A DNA stretch of 35,647 nt from Bordetella sp. Its GTDB lineage: Bacteria > Pseudomonadota > Alphaproteobacteria > Caulobacterales > Caulobacteraceae. The translations under genes and the position numbers were made by a program. The stretch spans positions 1 to 35,647 of the forward strand of contig JAFKFS010000035.1 of NCBI GenBank assembly GCA_017308115.1, in the 5' to 3' direction. The notes beneath the pieces are model-generated. The model was given only the letters and a program-made list of their open reading frames with translations. It did no database searches and was not told where the DNA came from. Positions 16,054 through 23,434 of the stretch are shown piece by piece (within the stretch, counting starts at the first letter, position 1; every line of letters starts with the position of its first letter).

Positions 16054-16111
16054 GATCGTCGGTAAGGCCTTATTTGACGGCGATCTGGTGAAATGGGGCG
16101 TGGGGGACGGC

Positions 16112-19100
16112 ATGAACATCCACAAAGAGATCAGCTTCGAGAACGACATCTGCGCGCATCTGGCCGCGAACGGCTGGCTCCACACCACCGGCGACGCTGC
16201 CGGTCACGACCGGGCGCGCGCCCTGTTCCCCGCCGACCTGGCGGCCTGGGTGCAGACGACCCAGCCGGACGCCTGGGACGCCCTGGCGAAAACTCACGGG
16301 GCCGCTGCGGAAACCGTGCTGGCCGACCGGCTGCGCAAGAACCTGGACGACCGGGGGACGCTGGAGGTCCTGCGCACCGGCATCGAGATCGCCGGGGTGA
16401 AGACCAAGATCGCCATGGCCCAATTCCGTCCGGCCATGGGCATGAACCCGGAGATCACGCGCCGGTATGAGGCCAACCGCCTGCGCGTGGTGCGCCAGGT
16501 GCGATACTCGACCGCCAATGAGAACTGCCTGGACCTGGTGCTGTATCTGAACGGCGTCCCGGTCGCGACGGCGGAGCTGAAGACCAACTTCACCCAGGCC
16601 ATCGGCGACGCCATCGACCAGTATCGCTTCGACCGCCACCCGAACCCAAAGGGCGGCAAGGCGGAGACCCTTCTGGGGTTCCCTGGCGGCGCGCTGGTGC
16701 ACTTCGCGGTCAGCAACAGCGAAGTGGCCATGACCACCCGGCTGGCCGGTCCGGCGACGCGGTTCCTGCCGTTCAATAAGGGCGACCATGGAGGCAAGGG
16801 CAACCCGGTGAACGCCCACGGGCACCGCACGGCCTATCTGTGGGAGGAGGTCTGGCAGCGCGACAGCTGGCTGGAAATCCTGGGGCGTTATCTGGTCACC
16901 AAGCGGGACAGCAAGAAGCAGATCACCAGCGTCATCTTCCCCCGCTATCACCAGCTGGACGCGACGCGGAAGCTGGCAGCCCAGGTGCTGGCCGAGGGGC
17001 CGGGCGGGCGGTTCCTGATCCAGCACTCGGCCGGGTCGGGCAAGACCAACTCTATCGCCTGGTCGGCGCACTTCCTGTCCGAACTGCACGACGCGGGCGA
17101 CAACAAGCTGTTCAGCAGCGTCATCGTCGTGTCTGACCGCAACGTCATCGACACCCAGCTCCAGGAAGCCCTGTTCGACTTCCAGCGCGTCACCGGCGTG
17201 GTCGAGACGATCAAGAGCGAGAGCGGGTCGAAAAGCGGCCAACTGGCCAAGGCGCTGGCGGCCGGGAAAAAGGTCATCGTCTGCACCATCCAGACCTTCC
17301 CCTATGCGCTAGAGGAGGTCAGCAAGCTGGCGGCGACCGAGGGCAAGGCTTTCGCCGTCATCGCCGATGAAGCCCACTCCAGCCAGACCGGCCAGGCCGC
17401 GACCAAGCTGAAGGAAATCCTGTCGGCCGAGGAGATCGCCGCCCTGGGCGATGGCGGCGAGGTGTCGAACGAGGACATTCTGGCCGCCCAGATGGCGGGT
17501 CGCGCGGGAGACAAGGGCATCACCTACGTCGCCTTCACCGCCACGCCCAAGGCCAAGACCATGGAGCTGTTCGGGCGCAAGGACGATGCGGGGGAGTATC
17601 GCCCCTTCCACGTCTATTCGATGCGCCAGGCCATCGAGGAAGGCTTCATCCTCGACGTGCTGCGGAACTACACGCCCTACAAGCTGGCCTTCCGCCTGGC
17701 CAACGACGGCAAGGACTGGGACGAGCAGGAGGTCGAGAAGGACGCCGCGCTGAAGGGGATCATGCGTTGGGTGCGCCTTCATCCCTACAACATCAGCCAG
17801 AAGGTCCAGATCGTCGTCGAGCATTTCCGCGAGAACGTCGCCCCCCTGTTGGACGGCAAGGCCAAGGCCATGGTCGTCCTGGGCAGCCGTCAGGAGGCAG
17901 TGCGCTGGCAGCTGGCCACCCGCAAATACATCAAGGAGAAGGGCTACCCGCTGGGAACCCTGGTCGCCTTCTCGGGCGAGGTGAACGATACGGAATCCGA
18001 CTCCGCCCCCTTCACCGAGACCGGCAAGGAGCTGAACCCCGGCCTGAACGGGCGCGACATCCGCGACGCCTTCGCCGGGCCGGACTATCAGTTGCTGCTT
18101 GTGGCCAACAAGTTTCAGACCGGGTTCGACCAGCCGTTGCTGTGCGGCATGTATGTGGACCGGCGGCTGGCGGGCATCCAGGCGGTGCAGACCCTGTCGC
18201 GCCTGAACCGGGCGCATCCGGGCAAGGACACGACCTACATCCTGGACTTCGTGAACAGCTCTGACGACATCCTGACGGCGTTCCAGACCTACTATGAGAC
18301 GGCCGAGCTGGAGAGCGCGACCGACCCCAACGTGATCTTCGACCTGCGCGCCAAGCTGGACGGCGCGGGTCATTACGACGACTTCGACGTCGAGCGGGTG
18401 GTGAAGGTCGAGCTGAACCCCCAGGCCAAGCAGTCGGAGTTGATCTCCGCCCTGGAGCCCGTCGCCGACCGGCTCCTGAAAGCCTTCAACGGCGCCAAGC
18501 AGGCCCGCGCCACCGCGCTGGCCACCGGCAACGCCCAGGCGGCGGCCGACGCGCTGGATCACATGGCGGCGCTCGACCTGTTCAAGGGGGACATGGGCGC
18601 GTTCCTGCGCCTCTACAGCTTTCTCAGCCAGATCATCGACTACGGCAACACGGACCTGGAGAAGCGGGCGATCTTCTACCGCCGCCTATTGCCGCTGCTG
18701 GCCTTCGGCCGCGAGCGCGAGGGCGTGGACCTGTCCGGCGTCCAACTGACGCATCACAGCTTGAAGAGCCAGGGGAAACGCGACTTGACCTTCGGCGCCG
18801 GCGAAGCCCCCAAGCTGACCGGCATGGCCGAAGTCGGTTCGGGCGGCATCCACGAAAAGGAGAAGGCGCTGCTGGACGAGATCATCGAACGGGTGAACGG
18901 CCTGTTCGACGGCGAACTGTCCGACGAGGACCAGTTGGCCTACGTCACCGGCTTCCTGCGCAGCCATATGGCCGCGTCTGATGAACTGCGCGTCCAGGCG
19001 GCGAACAACACCTCGGCCCAGTTCGCCAACTCGCCGACTCTGCGTCGGGAGCTGATGGACGCCGCCATGGACAGCGACGCCGCGTTCAACGCCATGAGCC

Positions 19101-19201
19101 GCCAGGTGCTGAACTCCGAGACCGTCCGGGAAGAGTTGCTGAAAATCCTGCTGGGGCCGGGGCGGCTGTATGAGATGCTGCGCGAGGAAGCCGACCGCTG
19201 A
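16112..19201 (+). CDS. hsdR: Type I restriction-modification system, endonuclease/translocase subunit
   Basis: HsdR translocates DNA with ATP and cuts far from the unmethylated target. This copy has 1029 residues, the usual size. The N-terminal nuclease core has LDLVLYLNGVPVATAELK (about 146-163, the D...ExK pattern). The motor has Walker A SAGSGKTNS (about 306-314), Walker B box DEAH (about 419-422) and motif III FTATPKAKTM (about 474). Motif VI-like residues lie in QTLSRLNRAHPGKDTTYILD. The C-terminal part is helical and pairs with M and S. I chose ATG 16112 (GGGGGACGGC upstream) over GTG 16088. It is separated from the rest of the operon by a possible own promoter. Confidence 0.95.
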   Translation: MNIHKEISFENDICAHLAANGWLHTTGDAAGHDRARALFPADLAAWVQTTQPDAWDALAKTHGAAAETVLADRLRKNLDDRGTLEVLRTGIEIAGVKTKIAMAQFRPAMGMNPEITRRYEANRLRVVRQVRYSTANENCLDLVLYLNGVPVATAELKTNFTQAIGDAIDQYRFDRHPNPKGGKAETLLGFPGGALVHFAVSNSEVAMTTRLAGPATRFLPFNKGDHGGKGNPVNAHGHRTAYLWEEVWQRDSWLEILGRYLVTKRDSKKQITSVIFPRYHQLDATRKLAAQVLAEGPGGRFLIQHSAGSGKTNSIAWSAHFLSELHDAGDNKLFSSVIVVSDRNVIDTQLQEALFDFQRVTGVVETIKSESGSKSGQLAKALAAGKKVIVCTIQTFPYALEEVSKLAATEGKAFAVIADEAHSSQTGQAATKLKEILSAEEIAALGDGGEVSNEDILAAQMAGRAGDKGITYVAFTATPKAKTMELFGRKDDAGEYRPFHVYSMRQAIEEGFILDVLRNYTPYKLAFRLANDGKDWDEQEVEKDAALKGIMRWVRLHPYNISQKVQIVVEHFRENVAPLLDGKAKAMVVLGSRQEAVRWQLATRKYIKEKGYPLGTLVAFSGEVNDTESDSAPFTETGKELNPGLNGRDIRDAFAGPDYQLLLVANKFQTGFDQPLLCGMYVDRRLAGIQAVQTLSRLNRAHPGKDTTYILDFVNSSDDILTAFQTYYETAELESATDPNVIFDLRAKLDGAGHYDDFDVERVVKVELNPQAKQSELISALEPVADRLLKAFNGAKQARATALATGNAQAAADALDHMAALDLFKGDMGAFLRLYSFLSQIIDYGNTDLEKRAIFYRRLLPLLAFGREREGVDLSGVQLTHHSLKSQGKRDLTFGAGEAPKLTGMAEVGSGGIHEKEKALLDEIIERVNGLFDGELSDEDQLAYVTGFLRSHMAASDELRVQAANNTSAQFANSPTLRRELMDAAMDSDAAFNAMSRQVLNSETVREELLKILLGPGRLYEMLREEADR

Positions 19202-19203
19202 GC

Positions 19204-19365
19204 CTACCCCGCGCTTGATGCTGGGAAGGCCACGACCTCGGCTTCTTTCGGCTTGCGCTTTATGGCCTCGCGGATGCCCTTGCGGTTGGCATCCTGAAGC
19301 TCTCGCAACCGCGCGTTCTTAGCGGCGTGAATATACTTCATCGAGGTGGCGATGTCGGCGTGTCC
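19204..19365 (-). pseudogene. C-terminal remnant of a third tyrosine recombinase
   Basis: The minus strand reads GHADIATSMKYIHAAKNARL, then RELQDANRKGIREAIKRKP and a stop (19204-19206). This is the last part of a XerC/phage-type recombinase, with the conserved GH, the nucleophile Tyr in MKYIH and the basic tail. Upstream of 19365 the similarity ends abruptly and a stop appears, so the gene is truncated. Too short for standard ORF calls. It is a scar of an earlier or partly deleted mobile element and supports a mosaic origin of the island. Confidence 0.75.
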
Positions 19366-19556
19366 CTAACCTTACGGTGGAGATGGCCTTCGACGCTATC
19401 CTCGGCATTGGATTTTCTAGGGCTAACGGCTGGCGTCTAGCCAGACAGTCGGCCCTAGAGCGTCATCGCCCAAGATCGCCAGCGAGTTCGGACGTAAGTC
19501 CTTGACCAAGTCGATCCTAAGGAAATCTAGCAAACGTCAGAGTCAAAAACTGCTGT
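19366..19556. other. Non-coding stretch between recombinase remnant and XRE gene
   Basis: I see no convincing gene. Short open stretches on both strands lack starts and known motifs. It contains the stop-rich junction where the recombinase remnant breaks off, one GANTC (GAGTC near 19540) and nothing else I can support. Confidence 0.5.
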
Positions 19557-19760
19557 TCAATCGAACAGGCGGGCGGGATGAATCTCTAGCGCTTCCGCCA
19601 ACTTCACTAGGAACGCCAACGAAGGGTTCTCCTCGCCGCGCTCTATGCCAGCGAGATAGCGCATCGCCATGCCAGCCTCATGGGCGAGCGCTTCCTGGCT
19701 GAGCCCTTTCGCTCGCCTCAATCGCCTCACGTTGGCGCCGACTCGATCCTCCCATCGCAT
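19557..19760 (-). CDS. Small XRE-family regulator (controller-like)
   Basis: The protein is a bare 67-residue helix-turn-helix domain. It contains GANVRRLRRAKGLSQEALAH and AGMAMRYLAGIERGEENPSL and ends LAEALEIHPARLFD. Size and sequence resemble controller (C) proteins of restriction systems and Cro-like repressors. No ribosome site precedes ATG 19760, so a leaderless mRNA, common for C proteins, is possible. Two near-identical 18-bp sites (19794-19811 and 19831-19848) lie between it and the divergent exported-protein gene and are its likely operators. It sits about 360 bp after hsdR, pointing towards it. Whether it controls the RM genes, the exported-protein operon or only itself is unknown. 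Confidence 0.85.
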   Translation of the reverse strand: MRWEDRVGANVRRLRRAKGLSQEALAHEAGMAMRYLAGIERGEENPSLAFLVKLAEALEIHPARLFD

Positions 19761-19793
19761 AGGCGCATGGGGACTGCGACGCCGAGCAAGCTC

Positions 19794-19848
19794 TAGGAAC
19801 TATTTTGCCTAACTTTCTGGCAACCCTTCATAGGCACTATATTGCCTA
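19794..19848. promoter_or_regulatory. Tandem operators between the small XRE gene and the exported-protein operon
   Basis: taggaactattttgccta (19794-19811) and taggcactatattgccta (19831-19848) agree at 16 of 18 positions with 37 bp between starts. The second is the core of a perfect 20-bp palindrome with 7-bp arms (19830-19849). It covers the -10 of the plus-strand promoter, while the first lies over the likely -10 of the minus-strand promoter. This is the layout of an autoregulated divergent switch. Confidence 0.7.
19815..19843 (+). promoter_or_regulatory. Promoter of the exported-protein operon
   Basis: TTCTGG (19815-19820) and TATATT (19838-19843) are 17 bp apart; the -10 is inside the palindromic operator. 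Transcription would start near 19850, giving a short leader with GGGAGG before ATG 19867. Confidence 0.55.
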
Positions 19849-19866
19849 TTGATAGGGAGGCATATC

Positions 19867-20388
19867 ATGACCAAGGGCATTCTGCTGGCTGGGGCCATGC
19901 TGACGTTGACTTTCACCGCGGCAGGACCTGCATCTGCACAAGCCGACGCCTGCTCCACAAATGGCGGCTACCCGCCGGGCAGCCCCGGCGCGGTCATGGC
20001 AGGCATACGGGACATCGCCAGCGGCGCCTATGCGGCCTGCGTCGAAGCGCAGCGCGCCCGAACGCCGCCCGTAAATTGGACGCCAACGCGCATTCGCGCC
20101 GCTGCGCGTCAGGCGGTGACGGAAAAGTTGCGCGATCCGTCATCCGCTCAGTTCCGAAACGTGCGCCGCATCGAACACTCCAACGGCTCGACCATGTTCT
20201 GCGGCGAGGTGAATGGCCGGAACGCCTATGGCGGCATGTCGGGCTTTCAGCGGTTCGAGGCTGGCGTTGGAACGACGGGGAACGCCTCGGCCTTGATCGA
20301 CGGCGGCGAGGACCTGAACGCCGCCTATTTCCAACGCGCCTGGAACCAGTTTTGCGGCCGCATCGCCGGCACGCCGGTTCAGTTCTGA
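19867..20388 (+). CDS. Exported protein of unknown function
   Basis: The 173-residue product starts with a Sec signal peptide (MTKGILLAGAMLTLTFTAAG, cleavage likely after PASAQA). The mature part has four cysteines (ACSTNG, AACVEA, MFCGEV, QFCGRI), suggesting two disulfides in the periplasm. The segment AVTEKLRDPSSAQFRNVR and then FCGEVNGRNAYGGMSGFQRF recalls a group of small secreted proteins with the pattern L.DP.SA.FR...CG.VN..N..GGY.G...F; function unknown. ATG 19867 has GGGAGG six bases upstream. It is followed after 16 bp by a lipoprotein gene and is under the tandem-operator promoter. Its place in a mobile element suggests a role at the cell surface, for example exclusion of phages, but this is speculation. 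Confidence 0.78.
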   Translation: MTKGILLAGAMLTLTFTAAGPASAQADACSTNGGYPPGSPGAVMAGIRDIASGAYAACVEAQRARTPPVNWTPTRIRAAARQAVTEKLRDPSSAQFRNVRRIEHSNGSTMFCGEVNGRNAYGGMSGFQRFEAGVGTTGNASALIDGGEDLNAAYFQRAWNQFCGRIAGTPVQF

Positions 20389-20404
20389 CGCAGAGGGGAC
20401 CGTC

Positions 20405-21244
20405 GTGGAGATGAAGTCGATCTTTCATAGGGCTGCAGTCGTAGCGGCCATGGTGGCTCTGGCAGGCTGCGCCACCATGCCGCCGGAGGTGCGGATGATC
20501 CCCACGGCCGATCATGGCGTGGGTGTCCGCTTCTCGCGCGGCAACGCCTTGATGGTGTCGAACGGTCCGTCCGGCGCGATCATGCTGCTGCCGGTCCGCT
20601 ACAACGACACCCAGAAGTTCTTCTTCTCGATCGCCGCCTTCAACACTTCGGGCTATCCAATCAACATCGGCTCGGAGGATGTGCGCCTCTACCTGGATGG
20701 ACAGCCCTACAGCGTTCAGGATTTCGACTACCTGCGCCACAGCGCGCGCACGACCGCCCAGCGTGAGATGAACCTGGCCTGGGCCGACGCGGCGGTGGAG
20801 TACTTCCTGACTCTCCAGGAGATGGAGGACCATCCGCGCCGCCACGACATCGCCTACCGTAGCGCCTCGGGGCAGTTGCAGGCCTCGCACGACCACATCC
20901 AGCGACGCCTGCGCCAGACCATCTCTACCTTGGGACGGACCATGCTGGAGACGACGACCATCGACCCCGGCACAGCACATGGCGGCGCCATCCTGGCGGA
21001 GCAGATCGTCATCCCCGACGGCATGGTCCGCGACATGGTCATAGAGGTGCGTTTCGGCGGCTTCCCGCACCGCTTCCGACTGAACCTGGCCCCGTCGGGC
21101 ACCTACGCCCCGACGCCGGTCGACATCCCGGCCGTGCCCGCCCAGATCACGCAGGAGCTGATGCGCACCCGCGAGACCTGGCACTGGACCGACGGGCCAC
21201 CGCCGTCGCCCGCGATCTTCAAGGGCATGCCAGTGATCGAATAG
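20405..21244 (+). CDS. Predicted lipoprotein of unknown function
   Basis: The protein starts MEMKSIFHRAAVVAAMVALA and has the lipobox LAGC, so it is a lipid-anchored envelope protein of 279 residues (GTG start at 20405, or ATG 20411 with the same signal). Residues 50-100 form beta-rich segments (GAIMLLPVRYNDTQKFFFSI, NIGSEDVRLYLDGQPYSVQD). Then come a helical stretch and a last beta-rich part (MVIEVRFGGFPHRFRLNL). I do not recognise the family. It follows the exported protein by 16 bp and is surely cotranscribed. The ribosome site is GAGGGGA. Confidence 0.78.
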   Translation: MEMKSIFHRAAVVAAMVALAGCATMPPEVRMIPTADHGVGVRFSRGNALMVSNGPSGAIMLLPVRYNDTQKFFFSIAAFNTSGYPINIGSEDVRLYLDGQPYSVQDFDYLRHSARTTAQREMNLAWADAAVEYFLTLQEMEDHPRRHDIAYRSASGQLQASHDHIQRRLRQTISTLGRTMLETTTIDPGTAHGGAILAEQIVIPDGMVRDMVIEVRFGGFPHRFRLNLAPSGTYAPTPVDIPAVPAQITQELMRTRETWHWTDGPPPSPAIFKGMPVIE

Positions 21245-21308
21245 CTCTCGCGGCAGGAAGTTGAATGGCTTGACGGCATACGAAACTGATTTCGCAGTAA
21301 AATTCCAT

Positions 21309-21361
21309 GAGTCACGTTTTGAAAAGACTCAAGACTTCTGGTCGAGATCAAAACGTGACTC
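21309..21361. repeat. 14-bp perfect inverted repeat ending in GANTC sites
   Basis: gagtcacgttttga (21309-21322) and tcaaaacgtgactc (21348-21361) are exact inverted copies 25 bp apart. The outer end of each arm is a GANTC site, and a third (GACTC 21326-21330) is in the loop. It lies between the lipoprotein gene and the second recombinase gene, tail to tail. It could be a protein-binding site or an mRNA hairpin; there is no T-run. Confidence 0.6.
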
Positions 21362-21374
21362 CGTCATAAAATGT

Positions 21375-21407
21375 TGAGCGGCCTGAGGAAAATTCCCAGG
21401 CCGCTCA
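21375..21407 (-). terminator. Hairpin after the second recombinase gene, probable terminator
   Basis: A perfect 11-bp stem (tgagcggcctg 21375-21385 / caggccgctca 21397-21407) lies 22 bp after the stop of the minus-strand recombinase. On the minus strand it is followed by ACATTTTATG, a weak T-rich tail. It may also stop plus-strand transcripts from the lipoprotein gene. Confidence 0.6.
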
Positions 21408-21429
21408 GCGTTACGTCATGGCGTCCGCA

Positions 21430-22785
21430 TCAGAGTTGGATGTTGTCAGTTTCATCAGCCTCGTCGGCTTCACCCCAGATATCGGACAACGGAGGCAGAA
21501 CAAGGAGATGCCGATGCTGCCCCAGCTTGGCCGCCAGCATGTGCCCCGGACGTGCAGGGTTCGGCGGCGGCGACCGATAGACGGACTTCAGTTCCGCCTT
21601 GGCGTCCACTCCCGCAAAGGGGTCGTCATCGATGAAGTCATCGGCATCCCCTCCGTCGGCCTGGTTCAGCTTCATCATCGCCGATGCCGCAAATCCCTCG
21701 CGGTCAACTGCGTATCGGGCGATGATTGAGTGAACATGGGCCAGTCTGTGCCCGGTCACCGAAGCGATTTCCAGCAACGACACGCCAGCCCTCTCCATCC
21801 GGCAGACCGCTGAATGGCGCAGGGTGTAGAGCAACATCCGAGGATCGCCATCAGATGTCACCGCGTGGCGTACTTCATTGAAACGGGCGCCCAGACACCC
21901 CTTGGTAAAACCCGTGCCCGTGTCCGCGTCGTTGAAGAGGTATGGAGAACCCTCCACCCGCACGGCTTCAATCATACCGCACAGCGCCTTGGACACGGGG
22001 AATTTCACCAGCGCACGGGTTTTCGATTGTTTCAGCTGAAACCTTCCATACCGGTAATTCACATCATGCCGCGCAGTCCTAAGGTCGCCCAACCGCTGAC
22101 CGGTCTGCAAGCCGAACACAATCAGGGCAGCCAGGCCTGGCTGCCCCATTTGCCGTGCCATCTGTGCGAAAATCTGAGCAGTCTCATCCGTCCACAGAAC
22201 GACTTCCCGAGCCCGTTCGGGGGCCGTCCACGGAATTCGAGCGATCGGGTTGTCCGTGCGCCATCCCGCCTCAATCGCCTCTGTACAGAGGATGTTGAGC
22301 GTCGAGCGCAAATTTAATTTCAGCGACAGCCGATCATCATACAGGGCAAAGAAGTCCTCAAAATCCGGCTTCCTCAGCGTGTCGAAGTCCGGATCGCCGC
22401 GCCGCTCCGCCCAGTCGATGAAGAGCATGGCCGCGCGTTTATTTGAGGATTGGCGAGCCTCAGACACCTCGCGGAAACGCTGGGTCTTGAAGTAAATGTT
22501 CGCGAGGGCACGCACATTGCGTCGATCCGAACGATAGATTTCTTCTTCCCGTCGCCGCTGATCGAGTCGCGCATTCAGAACTTTCGCCTCACGTCGCACC
22601 TTGGAGAAGAACCTTGAATCCCTCAGTGTTCCTCGAACCTTCGCGTTGGTCGGAAGCGTGATGGTCTTGGGCCACCCTTCCGGTCGTAACCGCTCCGGCA
22701 CCGACATGAAGACATGATCGGTTCCATCCTGCCTCCTGTTTGAGCGGATGAAGCGTCCCAGATTCGTTTTGCATTCCCTCGCCAT
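21430..22785 (-). CDS. Tyrosine-type recombinase/integrase (attR-proximal, canonical)
   Basis: This is the second intact tyrosine recombinase, 451 residues. The N-terminal part has a basic, helical arm/core-binding region (RREAKVLNARLDQRRREEEI). Catalytic residues seen are R231 (QTGQRLGDL), a beta-hairpin Lys (KQSKTRALV, 252-255), Y320-L-R323-H in LLYTLRHS, H346 in VTGHR and nucleophile Y358 in IIARYAVD. A tail of about 75 residues extends past the nucleophile and is rich in Asp/Glu at its end. The start is ATG 22785 behind AGGAGAGCTA; an upstream in-frame extension is rejected. It is unrelated in detail to the tRNA-proximal integrase. It may serve another element fused into this one or act on the same att sites. 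Confidence 0.9.
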   Translation of the reverse strand: MARECKTNLGRFIRSNRRQDGTDHVFMSVPERLRPEGWPKTITLPTNAKVRGTLRDSRFFSKVRREAKVLNARLDQRRREEEIYRSDRRNVRALANIYFKTQRFREVSEARQSSNKRAAMLFIDWAERRGDPDFDTLRKPDFEDFFALYDDRLSLKLNLRSTLNILCTEAIEAGWRTDNPIARIPWTAPERAREVVLWTDETAQIFAQMARQMGQPGLAALIVFGLQTGQRLGDLRTARHDVNYRYGRFQLKQSKTRALVKFPVSKALCGMIEAVRVEGSPYLFNDADTGTGFTKGCLGARFNEVRHAVTSDGDPRMLLYTLRHSAVCRMERAGVSLLEIASVTGHRLAHVHSIIARYAVDREGFAASAMMKLNQADGGDADDFIDDDPFAGVDAKAELKSVYRSPPPNPARPGHMLAAKLGQHRHLLVLPPLSDIWGEADEADETDNIQL

Positions 22786-23011
22786 TAGCTCTCCTATGTA
22801 GTCATGGCATTTCCCAAAAAAGGTCGCGATTGATATCGCAGGCACACATCAAGCAAACGCAATGCCAAATTGCGAAATCAAGCTGAAACAGCGGCAACCA
22901 AAACACAAAGACAAGTAAGGTTAATTCTAAAATTATGCAGAATTATACTTATATTATTTAGCTGAACTCTGAATTATTTACCTTACCACCCAAGGAACTC
23001 TAAGTTTAACG
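22786..23011. other. AT-rich non-coding region inside the right end
   Basis: This is the most AT-rich stretch of the window (for example around 22920-23000, TTAATTCTAAAATTATGCAG). It carries the promoter of the second recombinase and probably bending or binding sites for host factors such as IHF, as is usual next to an att site. I see no gene. Confidence 0.5.
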
Positions 23012-23035
23012 CGCCCAGGATACGCCCACGAAACG
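23012..23035 (+). repeat. Possible integrase arm site, right copy
   Basis: This 24-bp sequence, starting CGCCCAGGATACGCCCA, matches 8481-8504 at 22 of 24 positions in the same orientation. It lies about 80 bp inside attR. Confidence 0.5.
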
Positions 23036-23113
23036 ACCCCAGAAACCCGCCACAGCGCGGTCACATCGACCACAGCAAGGAAAGAAACCTCATTAAAAAC
23101 AATGCATTCTCGG

Positions 23114-23161
23114 CGTTGACATCGTAGGGGTCACAGGTTCAATCCCTGTCGCGTCCACCAT
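23114..23161 (+). repeat. attR, 48-bp direct repeat copy 2 (tRNA-Val 3' fragment)
   Basis: This is an exact copy of 8385-8432: the 3' part of tRNA-Val including T-arm and CCA, without the 5' half. It cannot make a tRNA. It marks the right end of the element. Confidence 0.93.
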
Positions 23162-23388
23162 CTCTTTCAAAGACTTAGAGATACTGCGCCGTTGGCGTTG
23201 GCCAGAACTGACCAGATTCCTTGGTTCGATTCTTGTCCGCCGTAACCGTTCAAGATCAGTCACTTGATGGAAGCCAATCTGAGGTTGGAGCGCAGACTTA
23301 CTGCCTCGGAAGAGTCCGATCATTTAAACGGCGGCGCATCCGGAACCTGAGGTTCCGCATCAAAGTGGGTCCTCGTCTGCCGCCTCGC

Positions 23389-23418
23389 TTGACTCCCCCA
23401 CGGGGTTGGCGCGCATAT
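23389..23418 (+). promoter_or_regulatory. Promoter of the imuA-imuB-dnaE2 operon
   Basis: TTGACT (23389-23394) and GCATAT (23413-23418) are 18 bp apart. The start point would fall at about the imuA ATG (23426), implying a leaderless mRNA. The -35 contains a GANTC (23391-23395). The SOS box directly follows the -10. Confidence 0.6.
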
Positions 23419-23419
23419 A

Positions 23420-23434
23420 GAACATATGAGGAAC
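23420..23434. promoter_or_regulatory. SOS (LexA) box of the imuA operon
   Basis: GAAC-N7-GAAC (23420-23423 and 23431-23434) is the reverse complement of GTTC-N7-GTTC, the known alphaproteobacterial LexA site. It covers the predicted start point and the imuA ATG. LexA bound here would block initiation; DNA damage would relieve it. Confidence 0.85.

Noticed and set aside
17309-18562. 417-codon open frame opposite hsdR
   Set aside because: Shadow frame over the helicase motifs of hsdR.
19423-19536. Short minus-strand frame (DLRPNSLAILGDDALGPTVW...)
   Set aside because: It reads like protein but has only about 38 codons, no start and no family I recognise, and lies in a degraded region. It may be another gene scar but cannot be supported.
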